This document shows positions 51,930-60,116 of a DNA stretch of 60,116 nucleotides, piece after piece. A model generated the notes under the pieces. The model saw only the letters and a list, made by a program, of their open reading frames with translations. It was not told the DNA's origin and searched no databases. A program made the translations under genes and the position numbers. Source of the stretch: Cellvibrionaceae bacterium (GTDB lineage: Bacteria; Pseudomonadota; Gammaproteobacteria; Pseudomonadales; Cellvibrionaceae); NCBI GenBank assembly GCA_021151525.1, contig JAGKXD010000012.1, forward strand, positions 1 through 60,116, written 5' to 3'. Each line of letters begins with the position of its first letter. Positions within the stretch are counted from its first letter, which is position 1.

Positions 51930-52640
51930 TTAAAAGTGGTCTATTGCTTTGCCGTTGAGCGAGGCTTTACTGATATAGATGGTGTAAGCAGAACCATTTT
52001 CTTCTTGCTGTAAACGGACTAACAAGTACTGAAAATCTTTAGCGAACCAGGCACAGGTTTCGCGTTCATCATTGTTTTCTATGCGCCTGATTTTAACTGT
52101 AGCGACTTTACCTAACGGGGTATCTAAAACTTCATCGCCAACAATTTCAAATTTGTAATCTCTGTTTTTTTTGGCGTTGGTAATTAAATAATTCAGGTTT
52201 TTTTTACCAGCAATCAAATCTTGGCGTAATTGAAATTGGTAGCTCAAACTATCTTGAATTTTTTTGCTGGGATCCAGCGCCATATTTGTATCACCTTTGA
52301 TATTGGTGACTTCATTTTTTGCCCAATCGAAATGCAATTCCTGCTCACGATTTTTCCCCAAGCCGGTACGCTTGTAGGTATATAACAGGGGAGTGACGAT
52401 GTGTTCTTTCGCGTTCCATTTGAATTGGCTAACCTCAGTCACGCGACCGAGTGCAGCATTAGCATCAAAATAAAATTCGTAATTGCTATCGCCTAGCGCA
52501 CGTAAACGGCTAGTGACATCAATTGTAAAACCGTACAGCTTGGCAGAATATTGATTCTCAAATAGCGTAGGTTCATTTGCATGTACAAGGCTTGTAACAA
52601 CGAGAGCAATTGCTCCAACTAACCACCGCAATCGAGTCAT
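51930..52640 (-). CDS. DUF3108 exported protein
   Basis: A 236-residue protein with an N-terminal signal (about 1-21, ending HA) and a DUF3108 domain: LYGFTIDVTSRLRALGDSNYEFYF, NREQELHFDW, LDTPLGKVATVKIRRI. The fold is probably an envelope beta-barrel-like domain, and the function is unknown. It begins 12 bases after the purN stop on the same strand, so it belongs to the purM-purN-DUF3108 operon, an order also found in Pseudomonas. Confidence 0.87.
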   Translation of the reverse strand: MTRLRWLVGAIALVVTSLVHANEPTLFENQYSAKLYGFTIDVTSRLRALGDSNYEFYFDANAALGRVTEVSQFKWNAKEHIVTPLLYTYKRTGLGKNREQELHFDWAKNEVTNIKGDTNMALDPSKKIQDSLSYQFQLRQDLIAGKKNLNYLITNAKKNRDYKFEIVGDEVLDTPLGKVATVKIRRIENNDERETCAWFAKDFQYLLVRLQQEENGSAYTIYISKASLNGKAIDHF

Positions 52641-52652
52641 AGGTAAAGTCCG

Positions 52653-53312
52653 CTAGGGTTCATCCGAACTGATTAGAAAGCCGGATGCAGGCAATGGTTC
52701 ACCTTTTAACACACTTTTACCGTCAATCATGTGTAAATCGCCTTGCGCAAACCATTTTACGGCCAAGGGATAAATCACATGCTCTTGTCTCTGCACGCGT
52801 TTGGCAAGAATGCTCGCGTCATCGTTTGCTAAAACCGGTACGCGTGCTTGCACAACGGCTGGGCCGCCATCTAACTCTGCTGTCACAAAATGAACCGTCA
52901 CGCCGTGGTGACTTTCGCCTGCATCGATTGCGCGTTGGTGTGTGTGTAAGCCTTGAAATTTCGGTAGTAGGGACGGATGAATGTTTAGCATTCTGCCCAA
53001 ATAATGTTGCGTAAACTCCGGCGTGAGTATGCGCATAAAGCCAGCGAGCACCACCAAATCGGGTTGATAACTGTCGATTTTTTCCATCAAGGCACGATCA
53101 AAACTTTCGCGGTCGGTAAACGTTTTATGATCGAGTAATTCAGTAGGAATATTCGCCTTAGTCGCGCGCTCCAAACCAAAAACATCAGGGCGGTTACTGA
53201 TAACCGCCGCTAAATTAATCGGTAACTCACCAGACTGCACGCCATCAATCAACGCTTGCAGATTGCTGCCGCTACCGGAAATAAGTACAACAACACGCGC
53301 TTTATTCGACAT
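52653..53312 (-). CDS. purN: Phosphoribosylglycinamide formyltransferase 1
   Basis: A 219-residue enzyme that formylates GAR with 10-formyl-THF, the third step of purine synthesis. Motifs: VVLISGSGSNLQALID at the N-terminus; LAGFMRILTPEF; NIHPSLLPKFQGLHTHQRAIDAGESHHGVTVHFV, with the catalytic Asn, His and later Asp. It begins five bases after the purM stop. Downstream DUF3108 is likely co-transcribed. Confidence 0.96.
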   Translation of the reverse strand: MSNKARVVVLISGSGSNLQALIDGVQSGELPINLAAVISNRPDVFGLERATKANIPTELLDHKTFTDRESFDRALMEKIDSYQPDLVVLAGFMRILTPEFTQHYLGRMLNIHPSLLPKFQGLHTHQRAIDAGESHHGVTVHFVTAELDGGPAVVQARVPVLANDDASILAKRVQRQEHVIYPLAVKWFAQGDLHMIDGKSVLKGEPLPASGFLISSDEP

Positions 53313-53317
53313 GAAAC

Positions 53318-54370
53318 TTACAGGCCCTGCAAATCAACTTGTGGTTCATCGCCTACCGTTTTTGCGATATGACCAACCACAAATGCAGTTTCGCCAGCTG
53401 CCTTCAAAATTGCCAAGGCGTTGTCTTTTTCGCTCGCAGGAACGGCAATTACCATGCCCACGCCACAGTTAAAGGTGCGATACATCTCGCGAATGTTCAC
53501 GTTGCCGCCCTTTTGCAGGAATTGAAATACCGGTGGGAAAGCCCAGCTCTTGGTGTCGATAACAGCTTTGCAGTCGTCTGGCAACACGCGTGGGATATTC
53601 TCGGTCAAGCCGCCGCCAGTGATGTGTGCCATAGCGTTCACTTGGCTTTCTTTGATGAGTTTCAATACAGATTTAACGTAAATACGGGTTGGCTCCATCA
53701 GAGCATCGCCTAAAGGACGGCCACCGCAGTCTTGGGTCAAATCCGCTTTAGATACTTCAATGATCTTGCGGATCAAGGAGTAACCGTTCGAGTGTGGGCC
53801 GCTAGAGGTTAGGGCGATCAAAGCATCGCCAGCTTGTACTTTGCTGCCGTCGATGATTTCAGATTTCTCAACTACACCGGTACAAAAGCCAGCCAAATCG
53901 TAGTCTTCACCTTCGTACATGCCGGGCATTTCAGCGGTTTCGCCTCCTACCAGCGCACAGCCAGCCAACTCGCAACCATCGCCAATGCCAGAAACCACAG
54001 AAGCAGCAACATCTACATTCAACTTACCGGTAGCGTAGTAATCGAGGAAGAACAAGGGCTCAGCGCCAGTTACTACCAAGTCGTTTACGCACATAGCCAC
54101 TAGGTCGATACCAATAGTGTCGTGCTTGCTCAATTGCATAGCCAAACGCAACTTAGTGCCCACGCCGTCGGTACCCGACACCAGAATCGGTTGCTTGTAG
54201 CCCGCAGGAATTTCCACCAAAGACGCAAAACCACCCAATCCACCCATTACCTCAGGGCGCTTGGTACGCTTGGCAACGCTTTTAATACGCTCAACCAGCG
54301 CATCGCCGGCCTCGATATCAACGCCAGCGTCTTTGTAGCTAAGGGATTGTGGGGTTTGATTGTCGCTCAT
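53318..54370 (-). CDS. purM: Phosphoribosylformylglycinamidine cyclo-ligase
   Basis: A 350-residue AIR synthase that closes the imidazole ring, fifth step of purine synthesis. Signatures: SYKDAGVDIEAGDALVERIK, VSGTDGVGTKLRLA, DLVAMCVNDLVVTGAEPLFFLDYYATG, VGGETAEMPGMY, MAHITGGGLTENIPRVLP. It is the first gene of purM-purN-DUF3108. A 176-base gap with a hairpin (GTGCCAA 54490-54496, TTGGCAC 54509-54515) separates it from the MFS gene on the same strand. Confidence 0.97.
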   Translation of the reverse strand: MSDNQTPQSLSYKDAGVDIEAGDALVERIKSVAKRTKRPEVMGGLGGFASLVEIPAGYKQPILVSGTDGVGTKLRLAMQLSKHDTIGIDLVAMCVNDLVVTGAEPLFFLDYYATGKLNVDVAASVVSGIGDGCELAGCALVGGETAEMPGMYEGEDYDLAGFCTGVVEKSEIIDGSKVQAGDALIALTSSGPHSNGYSLIRKIIEVSKADLTQDCGGRPLGDALMEPTRIYVKSVLKLIKESQVNAMAHITGGGLTENIPRVLPDDCKAVIDTKSWAFPPVFQFLQKGGNVNIREMYRTFNCGVGMVIAVPASEKDNALAILKAAGETAFVVGHIAKTVGDEPQVDLQGL

Positions 54371-54546
54371 AGGTAAATTCTCAGGCTGATGCAGTCGGAG
54401 TTAATCATAGGGGTGTGAAAAAAGGCGGCCATTCTAACAGCTTGTGCGGGTTTTGGCTTCTGTGACAGGGGATAAAAGGAGGAGATGTAGTGCCAACCTA
54501 GGGCTAGATTGGCACTCAAGGGACATCATAAGAGGCGATGTTGACG

Positions 54547-55809
54547 CTAGCGCTCGTAAAAATCCAAATCCCGACCAAACGTTTCTTTCGCAAAATAAAG
54601 TGCAATCAACGTAATCAGCATCACACCTCCGCCAACATAGTAGAAACTTTTAATCATGTCGCCGTGGTTAGCATCTAATACCAACTTAAAGCACCATGCG
54701 ATTGGCACTAACGAGCCACGAACAAAGTTAGGCACGCTGGTAGCGGCCGTAGCGCGCAGGTTGGTACCGAATTGTTCGGAGGCGTTGGTGACGAATACCG
54801 CCCAAAAACCCACGGAAATCCCCAGTAAAAAGATGGCGGTATAGAAGGTGCTGCTGGTAACCGATTCAAGGTTTAAGTAAGCCAGCATCATGACCGTGCA
54901 AATGCCATAAAAAATCAGCAAGGCCTTTTTGCGGCTACGTAGGATTTGGCTTAAACCGCCGCAGGCAAAGTCGCCCAGCACTAATCCGCCGTAGGCGGCC
55001 ATGATGCAATAGGCCTGTTGAATCGTACCTTGAACGTGCAGAATCTTTGCTATTTCTGGCGCTCGCGCAACCAGCAAGCCAACGACAAACCACAGCGGCA
55101 GGCCGATCAATACGCAAATCAGCAGACGTGCAAAGCGCTCGCCCTTGCTGAACATCATCAAGAAATTACCTTGGGGAATTTTTGAGTCGTGAGCTTTCGC
55201 AAACATGTTGCTTTCAAACAGGCCAATACGTAAGAACAGCAGGGTAATCCCCAGCAATCCGCCAATGATGTAACACGTCTGCCAGCTCACAAATTGCGAA
55301 ATTGTGCCAGCGACTACCGCGCCAAATACGCCGACCGAGGCCACAATCATGGTGCCTATGCCGCGTTTGTTTTTATCCATTAACTCGGTCACCAGCGTGA
55401 TGCCCGCGCCCAATTCACCGGCCAAGCCGACGCCCGCTACAAAGCGCAAAGTTTCATAGCTGGTCATATTGGTGACAAAGGCGTTGAGCAAGTTAGCGAT
55501 GGAATAGAGAATGATGCTGCCAAATAGAACCGCCAAGCGGCCTTTTTTATCGCCAATCACGCCCCAGAGCACGCCGCCAATCAGCATCCCCAACATTTGC
55601 AAATCCAGTAGGTGTTGGAATTTTTCAAGCAGAATAGGTTGGTCTGCCCACTGCTGGTAAAGTTCTACCAAGCTTTTTTTGCCGACAATCAAAAATAGCA
55701 GTAGATCGTAAATGTCCACAAAATAGCCAAGCGCGGCCACAATGATGGTAGTGGTGATAACTTTTTGTTGCGTACTTGTTGTGGTGTCTTGAGGGGTTGC
55801 AGAGGTCAT
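54547..55809 (-). CDS. MFS transporter (metabolite:proton symporter-like)
   Basis: A 420-residue, about 12-helix transporter. The MFS signature between helices 2 and 3 is GVIGDKKGRLAVLFGS; helix 5 region shows GVGLAGELGAGITLVTEL. The start of helix 1 is YFVDIYDLLLFLI, with two acidic residues as in acid:proton symporters of the MHS type. Substrate is unknown. It lies between purM and the DUF2066 gene, breaking a neighbourhood that is more compact in Pseudomonas. Confidence 0.85.
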   Translation of the reverse strand: MTSATPQDTTTSTQQKVITTTIIVAALGYFVDIYDLLLFLIVGKKSLVELYQQWADQPILLEKFQHLLDLQMLGMLIGGVLWGVIGDKKGRLAVLFGSIILYSIANLLNAFVTNMTSYETLRFVAGVGLAGELGAGITLVTELMDKNKRGIGTMIVASVGVFGAVVAGTISQFVSWQTCYIIGGLLGITLLFLRIGLFESNMFAKAHDSKIPQGNFLMMFSKGERFARLLICVLIGLPLWFVVGLLVARAPEIAKILHVQGTIQQAYCIMAAYGGLVLGDFACGGLSQILRSRKKALLIFYGICTVMMLAYLNLESVTSSTFYTAIFLLGISVGFWAVFVTNASEQFGTNLRATAATSVPNFVRGSLVPIAWCFKLVLDANHGDMIKSFYYVGGGVMLITLIALYFAKETFGRDLDFYER

Positions 55810-56002
55810 GGCTTTATCTTTATTGGGGACAATTAATCTGTGCGCGCATTGTACAAAAAATTAGCGGGCTTACACCTTATTTCCGCTAACTTAATCTGTT
55901 GGACTAAATGCATGTGATTTTTTTGCCCAAAAGATAAAGATAAGCCTGATACAATGGGCATCTTTAATGGCGACCATGCACCGAAATAGGCAGGAGTTAG
56001 CA

Positions 56003-56599
56003 GTGGCTCGAATTGTGTTTTTAGTCTTGAGTATGTTTGCCCTCGGTCTAAGTACTGTGGGGGCTTGGGCGCAGCAGGCAGTCGATCCTTATCGTGTTGA
56101 AGCAAATGTGACCAGCCAATCGGACGCTGAACGTATAGCGGCAACCAAAGCCAATTTGGGCGAGGTGATCACGCGTGTTCTGGGAGATTCTGCCGCGCTG
56201 CAACATCCGCTGGTGCGCCAAGCAATTAACGATGCCCCGAATTATCTCGCCAAATTTAGTTACAGCTCTGAAAAAACTATTGTCCTGAATTATTCCCCAC
56301 AAGCCATTCAAACACTTTTGCAGCAGGCGCAATTATTAGCGACTAGCGCAAGTAGGGTACAAGGTCTGACTCTTTATGTTGTTGACGTAAAAGATTTCGC
56401 CAGTTTTAAACAAGTGCAAGCCTATTTAAAATCTGTGGGTGTTATTCGCAGTGTAAATTTAGTGGGTGTTGAAAAAGATGTTATGCAGTTCAATATATTA
56501 TTGGATGGTGATGAGCAGCTTTTAAAAACCACCTTGGCTGCCGGCAATAAACTGCAAGCAACAGGCGATAAGTCTCTGAACTTTCGCTGGCAGAATTGA
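56003..56599 (+). CDS. DUF2066 exported protein
   Basis: A 198-residue protein. The GTG at 56003 is preferred over 55967: AGGAG lies six bases upstream and it begins with a proper signal peptide, MARIVFLVLSMFALGLSTVGAWA. The mature protein shows DUF2066 features: DPYRVEANVTSQSDAERIAATKANLGEVITRVLGD and PNYLAKFSYSSEKTIVLNYSPQAIQTLL. Function is unknown; it may act in the envelope. It ends 14 bases before hda, an association also seen in Pseudomonas. Confidence 0.85.
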   Translation: MARIVFLVLSMFALGLSTVGAWAQQAVDPYRVEANVTSQSDAERIAATKANLGEVITRVLGDSAALQHPLVRQAINDAPNYLAKFSYSSEKTIVLNYSPQAIQTLLQQAQLLATSASRVQGLTLYVVDVKDFASFKQVQAYLKSVGVIRSVNLVGVEKDVMQFNILLDGDEQLLKTTLAAGNKLQATGDKSLNFRWQN

Positions 56600-56613
56600 T
56601 AGGTTTTTAACGC

Positions 56614-57321
56614 ATGAATCCGCAACAGCTTTCACTGGGCGTTAGCCTTAATGATGACGCCACCTTTGAAAATTTTTACGCACCACTTACAACGCCTAAT
56701 GCACAAGTTCTATCTGCATTGCGCTTGCAAATTGAAACCGCCAACGAGCCTTTTATTTTTTTATGGGGTGCTGCAGGTTGTGGTTTGACGCATTTGTTGC
56801 AAGGCGCGTGTCATCATGCGCAATTTCTTGCGAAATCTTTTCAGTATTTTCCCTTGCGTGATTTGGCAGGTTATGCCCCCGATGAATTATTTATCGGCTT
56901 GGAAGAGTTGGATTTAGTTGTGTTGGATGCCTTAGATGAGGTGATCAATCGCCCAGAATGGGAGTTGGCGCTCTTCAATTTGTTTAATCGTTTACGCGAT
57001 GCTGGAAAATTATTGATTGTGGCTGCAGTGCAGGGGCCACAAGAGTTGCCAATAAATTTGCCGGATTTGAAATCGCGTTTGCAGTGGGGCGCAACTTTTC
57101 ATGTGCAAACGCTCGACGACCATCAAAAACAAGCGGCATTGCAATTCCGTGCTAAAGCACGTGGATTGGAGTTAAATGATGAAGTAGCCGCTTATATTAT
57201 CCAACGTTTACCGCGTGATATGAATGAGTTGTTTTGGCAGTTGAATCGTTTAGACCATGCATCGCTTGCAGAGCAACGCAAACTGACGATTCCATTTGTG
57301 AAGAAGATTTTGGGTTTATAA
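56614..57321 (+). CDS. hda: DnaA regulatory inactivator Hda
   Basis: A 235-residue AAA+ protein that, with the DNA-loaded beta clamp, stimulates hydrolysis of ATP by DnaA and prevents re-initiation. The N-terminus QQLSLGVSLNDDATFENFY carries the clamp-binding QLSLGV motif. Walker A is WGAAGCGLTHLL (about 51-62), Walker B is DLVVLDALDEV (about 107-117), and the sensor 2 region is YIIQRLPRDMNELF. It follows the DUF2066 gene and is followed by the palindromic mini-element. Confidence 0.95.
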   Translation: MNPQQLSLGVSLNDDATFENFYAPLTTPNAQVLSALRLQIETANEPFIFLWGAAGCGLTHLLQGACHHAQFLAKSFQYFPLRDLAGYAPDELFIGLEELDLVVLDALDEVINRPEWELALFNLFNRLRDAGKLLIVAAVQGPQELPINLPDLKSRLQWGATFHVQTLDDHQKQAALQFRAKARGLELNDEVAAYIIQRLPRDMNELFWQLNRLDHASLAEQRKLTIPFVKKILGL

Positions 57322-57324
57322 CGA

Positions 57325-57410
57325 AAAATTGGGGTCAGAGTAGAATTAAATAGAAAGGTCTTTTCGGATTAAAGTGGTTTTCAGTTTAATTCTACTCTGA
57401 CCCAAATTTT
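57325..57410. mobile_element. Small palindromic element with 26-bp inverted ends
   Basis: Arms 57325-57350 and 57385-57410 pair over 26 bases with one mismatch, around a 34-base centre. The arm core GGGTCAGAGTAGAATTAA resembles, from memory, a short inverted repeat widespread in gammaproteobacteria near REP-associated Y1 transposases. No transposase is here, so this would be a non-autonomous copy. It begins three bases after the hda stop. Confidence 0.6.
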
Positions 57411-57427
57411 AACCCCCAATTTTAGAG

Positions 57428-57478
57428 GCACATAAAAAAGCCCGATTTCTGTTGAGGAAATCGGGCTTTTTTATGTGC
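57428..57478. terminator. Bidirectional terminator, hda / sugar permease
   Basis: Perfect 21-base arms (57428-57448 and 57458-57478) around a nine-base loop, containing AAAAAAGCCCGATTT and AAATCGGGCTTTTTT. It serves both convergent genes. Confidence 0.92.
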
Positions 57479-57485
57479 GTCTTAT

Positions 57486-58829
57486 TTAAGCCGCAGGTAC
57501 CGCTTCGCTAACTGCTTCACTTGGTTTGGTGAGATTTGCGTATTTCGCACCAAAGTAAAAAATAAAGAGATAGCAGGCGGCAGGCAACAAGAAAGAAATT
57601 TGCAAACCAATATGGTCTGCTAATGCACCCTGTATGAAAGGAACAATCGCGCCACCCACAATACCCATGCACAATAAGCCAGAACCTTGACTGGTGTATT
57701 TGCCAATGTCATGCAGTGCCATGGTGAAAATGGTTGGGAACATAATTGAGTTGAACAAACCAACTGCGATCAGTGACCACATGGCTGCGGGGCCAGATGC
57801 GAAAGTCGCAATCAGAATTAAGGTAATGGTTGAGCCCGCGCAAGCGCTCAATACTACACCAGGGCGAATAACGCGCATTACGAAGAAGCCAATAAAACGA
57901 CCCACCATTGCGCCACCCCAGTACAAATACAAATAATCTTCAGCTGCTTTAGCCGCCGGCAAACCTGCTACGCGCTCAAGGCCAAGGAAGTTAACCAAGT
58001 AAGAGCCAATAGAAACTTCTGCGCCTACGTAAAGGAAAATACCTAAAACGCCTAATGCCAAACGAGGGTAAGCTTTTACGGCAGCAAGGTTAGACATAAT
58101 GGCATTTTTAAAACCTTTGTCTTGCTCGTCATGTGCATCAACAATTGTTGGTAATTTGGCGAAGGCAAAGATTACCGCCAATATCAATAACGCACCTGCC
58201 AACGCCAAATAGGGCATTTGTACAGATGAAGCTTCAGTCAGGTGATATGCATGTAATTCTTCAGGAGATAGTTTTGCCAACTCTGCAGCGCTTAAAAAAG
58301 TTGCTCCGCCGAGGATAATGCCAGCCAATACTTTCGGCGCAACTGTGGTGCCCAATGAGTTAAATGCTTGGGTCAAGGTTAAGCGGCTTGATGCTGTTTT
58401 TGCAGAGCCGAGTACAGCAACGTAAGGGTTAGCAGCAACTTGCAAAACGGTTATGCCAGCAGCCAAAATAAAGAAAGCGAACAAGAAAAAGTTGTAGCTA
58501 GATGTGGCCGCTGGGTAAAACAGCATGCAACCAATAGCAGCGATAACCAAACCTGTTACAGCACCTTTTTTGTAACCAAAGCTGCGAACGTACATGCCTG
58601 CTGGTAAAGATACTAAGAAGTAAGCACCAAAGAACCACAGCTGAACTAACGCAGCTTGCATGTATGAGAGGGTGAATACAGATTTTAAGTGCGGGATAAG
58701 CACGTCATTGAGTGAGGTAATTGCACCCCACATAAAAAACAGAATAGTTACAATGATTAAAGGAATGGTATTGTTTCCTTCATTGGTTGAACTATGGCTT
58801 TGAGCCGAACCTTGCGGAATGCTTGCCAT
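57486..58829 (-). CDS. FucP/GluP-type sugar:proton symporter
   Basis: A 447-residue, 12-helix MFS permease of the fucose-hexose symporter group. Signature: ILFFMWGAITSLNDVLIPHLKSVF at helix 1, LPAGMYVRSFGYKKGAVTGL between helices 2 and 3, QVAANPYVAVLG in helix 4, and SSRLTLTQAFNSLGTTVAP. Group members carry glucose, galactose, fucose or N-acetylglucosamine (NagP). The substrate cannot be told here. A good minus-strand promoter with an inverted repeat over the -10 lies upstream, and the divergent LacI gene is its likely repressor. Confidence 0.9.
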   Translation of the reverse strand: MASIPQGSAQSHSSTNEGNNTIPLIIVTILFFMWGAITSLNDVLIPHLKSVFTLSYMQAALVQLWFFGAYFLVSLPAGMYVRSFGYKKGAVTGLVIAAIGCMLFYPAATSSYNFFLFAFFILAAGITVLQVAANPYVAVLGSAKTASSRLTLTQAFNSLGTTVAPKVLAGIILGGATFLSAAELAKLSPEELHAYHLTEASSVQMPYLALAGALLILAVIFAFAKLPTIVDAHDEQDKGFKNAIMSNLAAVKAYPRLALGVLGIFLYVGAEVSIGSYLVNFLGLERVAGLPAAKAAEDYLYLYWGGAMVGRFIGFFVMRVIRPGVVLSACAGSTITLILIATFASGPAAMWSLIAVGLFNSIMFPTIFTMALHDIGKYTSQGSGLLCMGIVGGAIVPFIQGALADHIGLQISFLLPAACYLFIFYFGAKYANLTKPSEAVSEAVPAA

Positions 58830-58872
58830 TTTTATTACCTCGTTGTTATGTCATGGAGTTTGTCGTCGCCTC

Positions 58873-58921
58873 TAGTACCTGCAGCGCCTTCTGCGAGCCG
58901 TCTTGCAAGTGCGCGGTACTA
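58873..58921. promoter_or_regulatory. Inverted repeat TAGTACC...GGTACTA, candidate operator
   Basis: TAGTACC (58873-58879) and GGTACTA (58915-58921), 35 bases apart. The second arm overlaps the -10 box of the sugar-permease promoter, the place expected for a repressor site. It does not match a LacI-family consensus I know. Confidence 0.35.
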
Positions 58922-58946
58922 TAATTCAAGGGCTCCAAGCTGTCAC
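58918..58946 (-). promoter_or_regulatory. Sigma-70 promoter for the sugar permease
   Basis: On the minus strand GTGACA (58941-58946) and TATAGT (58918-58923) are 17 bases apart, five of six matches each to consensus. The predicted start near 58911 gives a leader of about 80 bases. Confidence 0.6.
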
Positions 58947-59089
58947 ATGGTTTATAGTGGTTTGCGGGTTTAAAAAATTGCGGTGTGCGGAAGAAACTTT
59001 TTATAATCTAGTAGTCATTTTTACTTTTAGTCTTTGCGTGAATAATTAATACTGATTTTCCTTTTTCAAATAATAACAGGTGGTGTCTT

Positions 59090-60112
59090 TTGGCCAAGGC
59101 GACAATCGATGACGTAGCAGCGCTGGCAGGCGTGTCCATGAAAACAGTCTCACGGGTAATGAACAATGAACCCAACGTGCGACCTGCAACGCGTGAAAAA
59201 GTTGAAGCGGCTGTGGCGCAGCTGGATTATCGCCCCAATATGTCGGCGCGCAGCTTGGCGGGCAACCGTTCCTACTTGTTGGGATTGTTGTACGGCATTC
59301 CCTCGGCGCACTACGTGTTGGATATTCAAGAAGGTGTGCTCGATATCTGTCGTCCGCAAGGTTACGAATTATTGGTTCACCCTTGTAATCACCAAGATCC
59401 CAATATCACTCAGGAAATCGTTAACCTCATTCGCGATAAACGAATTGACGGTGTAATGTTGACGCCGCCCATCTCCGACAATATGACCTTAATGCACGCA
59501 CTTAAACGTATGTCGGTTCCCTTTGTGCGTGTTGCGCCGACTGAAAGTAAAAGCTTATCGCCCTATGTAGAGACTAATGATCAGGAAGCGTCTTACGATA
59601 TGACCTGCAAATTAATTGCGATGGGGCACTCAAAAATAGGTTTTATCTGCGGTCATCCAGATCACCGTGCGGTGACTTTGCGCTATGACGGTTACAAAGC
59701 GGCATTAATCGAAAATGATATTCCTATTTCCAATGAGCTAGTTGAGCACGGTTTGAATTCATTTGAATCCGGTGAAGTGTGCGCACGCAAATTGCTGCAA
59801 AAAAAATCCCGCCCCACCGCAATTTTTGCAGCCAACGACGATATGGCCGCAGGTGTGATGATGGTTGCGCATCAATTGGGAATTAAAATTCCAGAAGAAT
59901 TATCGGTAGCGGGTTTTGATGATACGCCTGTTGCGCACCAAATTTGGCCGGCCCTAACGACAGTTCGTCAACCCATTCAGCCTATGGCAAAAAAAGCGAC
60001 TGAGCTGCTGATAAAACAATTACGCGGCAAAGATGTGCAGTTGCCTGCGAGTATGTTGAGTTCAAGTATTATTTTGCGCGAATCAACGGGGGCTGCGCCG
60101 AAAAAACATTAG
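59090..60112 (+). CDS. LacI-family transcriptional regulator
   Basis: A 340-residue repressor, complete before the window ends. It starts with TTG at 59090, six bases after AGGTGG; the start MAKATIDDVAALAGVSMKTVSRVMNNE is the LacI helix-turn-helix, followed by the hinge YRPNMSARSLAGNRS (about 48-62). The effector domain has the periplasmic-binding fold, with FDDTPVAHQIWPALTTVRQPI near 282-302. It is divergent from the FucP-type permease and probably regulates it. The sugar effector is unknown. Confidence 0.93.
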   Translation: MAKATIDDVAALAGVSMKTVSRVMNNEPNVRPATREKVEAAVAQLDYRPNMSARSLAGNRSYLLGLLYGIPSAHYVLDIQEGVLDICRPQGYELLVHPCNHQDPNITQEIVNLIRDKRIDGVMLTPPISDNMTLMHALKRMSVPFVRVAPTESKSLSPYVETNDQEASYDMTCKLIAMGHSKIGFICGHPDHRAVTLRYDGYKAALIENDIPISNELVEHGLNSFESGEVCARKLLQKKSRPTAIFAANDDMAAGVMMVAHQLGIKIPEELSVAGFDDTPVAHQIWPALTTVRQPIQPMAKKATELLIKQLRGKDVQLPASMLSSSIILRESTGAAPKKH

Positions 60113-60116
60113 ATAG

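Noticed and set aside
57325..57410. Palindrome after hda as the hda terminator
   Set aside because: There is no T run after the stem and a separate perfect terminator follows at 57428-57478.

Overview
The window is chromosomal DNA from a polysaccharide-degrading gammaproteobacterium, most likely a member of the Cellvibrionaceae such as Cellvibrio. The assignment is inferred from gene content and order: mltF next to purL, pyrC-rnt next to motY, and purM-purN-DUF3108 near DUF2066-hda all match Pseudomonas-type neighbourhoods. A GH9 cellulase-type enzyme, a carbohydrate-esterase-like lipoprotein, many TonB and c-di-GMP functions and a LacI/sugar-permease pair suit a plant-polysaccharide degrader. 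I found no phage, transposase, CRISPR array, rRNA or tRNA gene.

Layout. 1-8.4 kb: esterase lipoprotein, VanZ-like protein, mobA, catalase, a very large CPBP-type membrane protease with duplicated ectodomains, pdxH. 8.4-11.5 kb: quinone oxidoreductase and CoA transferase (overlapping), DUF1653 gene, tadA. 11.5-16 kb: GH9 enzyme and mltF on the minus strand. 16-22 kb: purL and a substrate-binding-domain/GGDEF fusion. 22-29 kb: TonB-like protein, lipoprotein, MaoC hydratase, rnt-pyrC, motY, a DegP-type protease. 29-32.4 kb: lauroyltransferase, a CvpA/DUF4124 fusion, a tandem QueD-like protein. 32.6-40.4 kb: a four-gene signalling operon. 40.5-46.3 kb: metE/metR, chemoreceptor, tpx. 46.4-51.2 kb: DUF2062 gene, rsmJ-oxygenase-small Cys protein operon, and a sensor kinase coupled to a periplasmic binding protein. 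51.3-57.3 kb: slyD, purM-purN-DUF3108, MFS transporter, DUF2066-hda. 57.3-60.1 kb: a small palindromic element, a bidirectional terminator, and a sugar permease divergent from a LacI regulator.

The most interesting unit is 32.6-40.4 kb. A YfiR-like periplasmic protein, a hybrid histidine kinase with a YfiN-like periplasmic region, a REC-PAS-GGDEF-EAL protein and a TonB-dependent receptor lie head to tail with almost no spacing. I read this as an envelope-sensing phosphorelay that sets c-di-GMP and may be tied to uptake of one substrate. It has a probable CTG start for the YfiR gene and a GAAA-tetraloop hairpin that covers the ribosome binding site of the c-di-GMP enzyme.

Non-coding structure includes a family of palindromic repeats built on GGGAGTCGTCATCC (four sites, one a 143-bp composite), a mini-element with 26-bp inverted ends after hda, many perfect bidirectional terminators at convergent gene ends, and about 120 bp of helically phased A/T tracts between mltF and purL.
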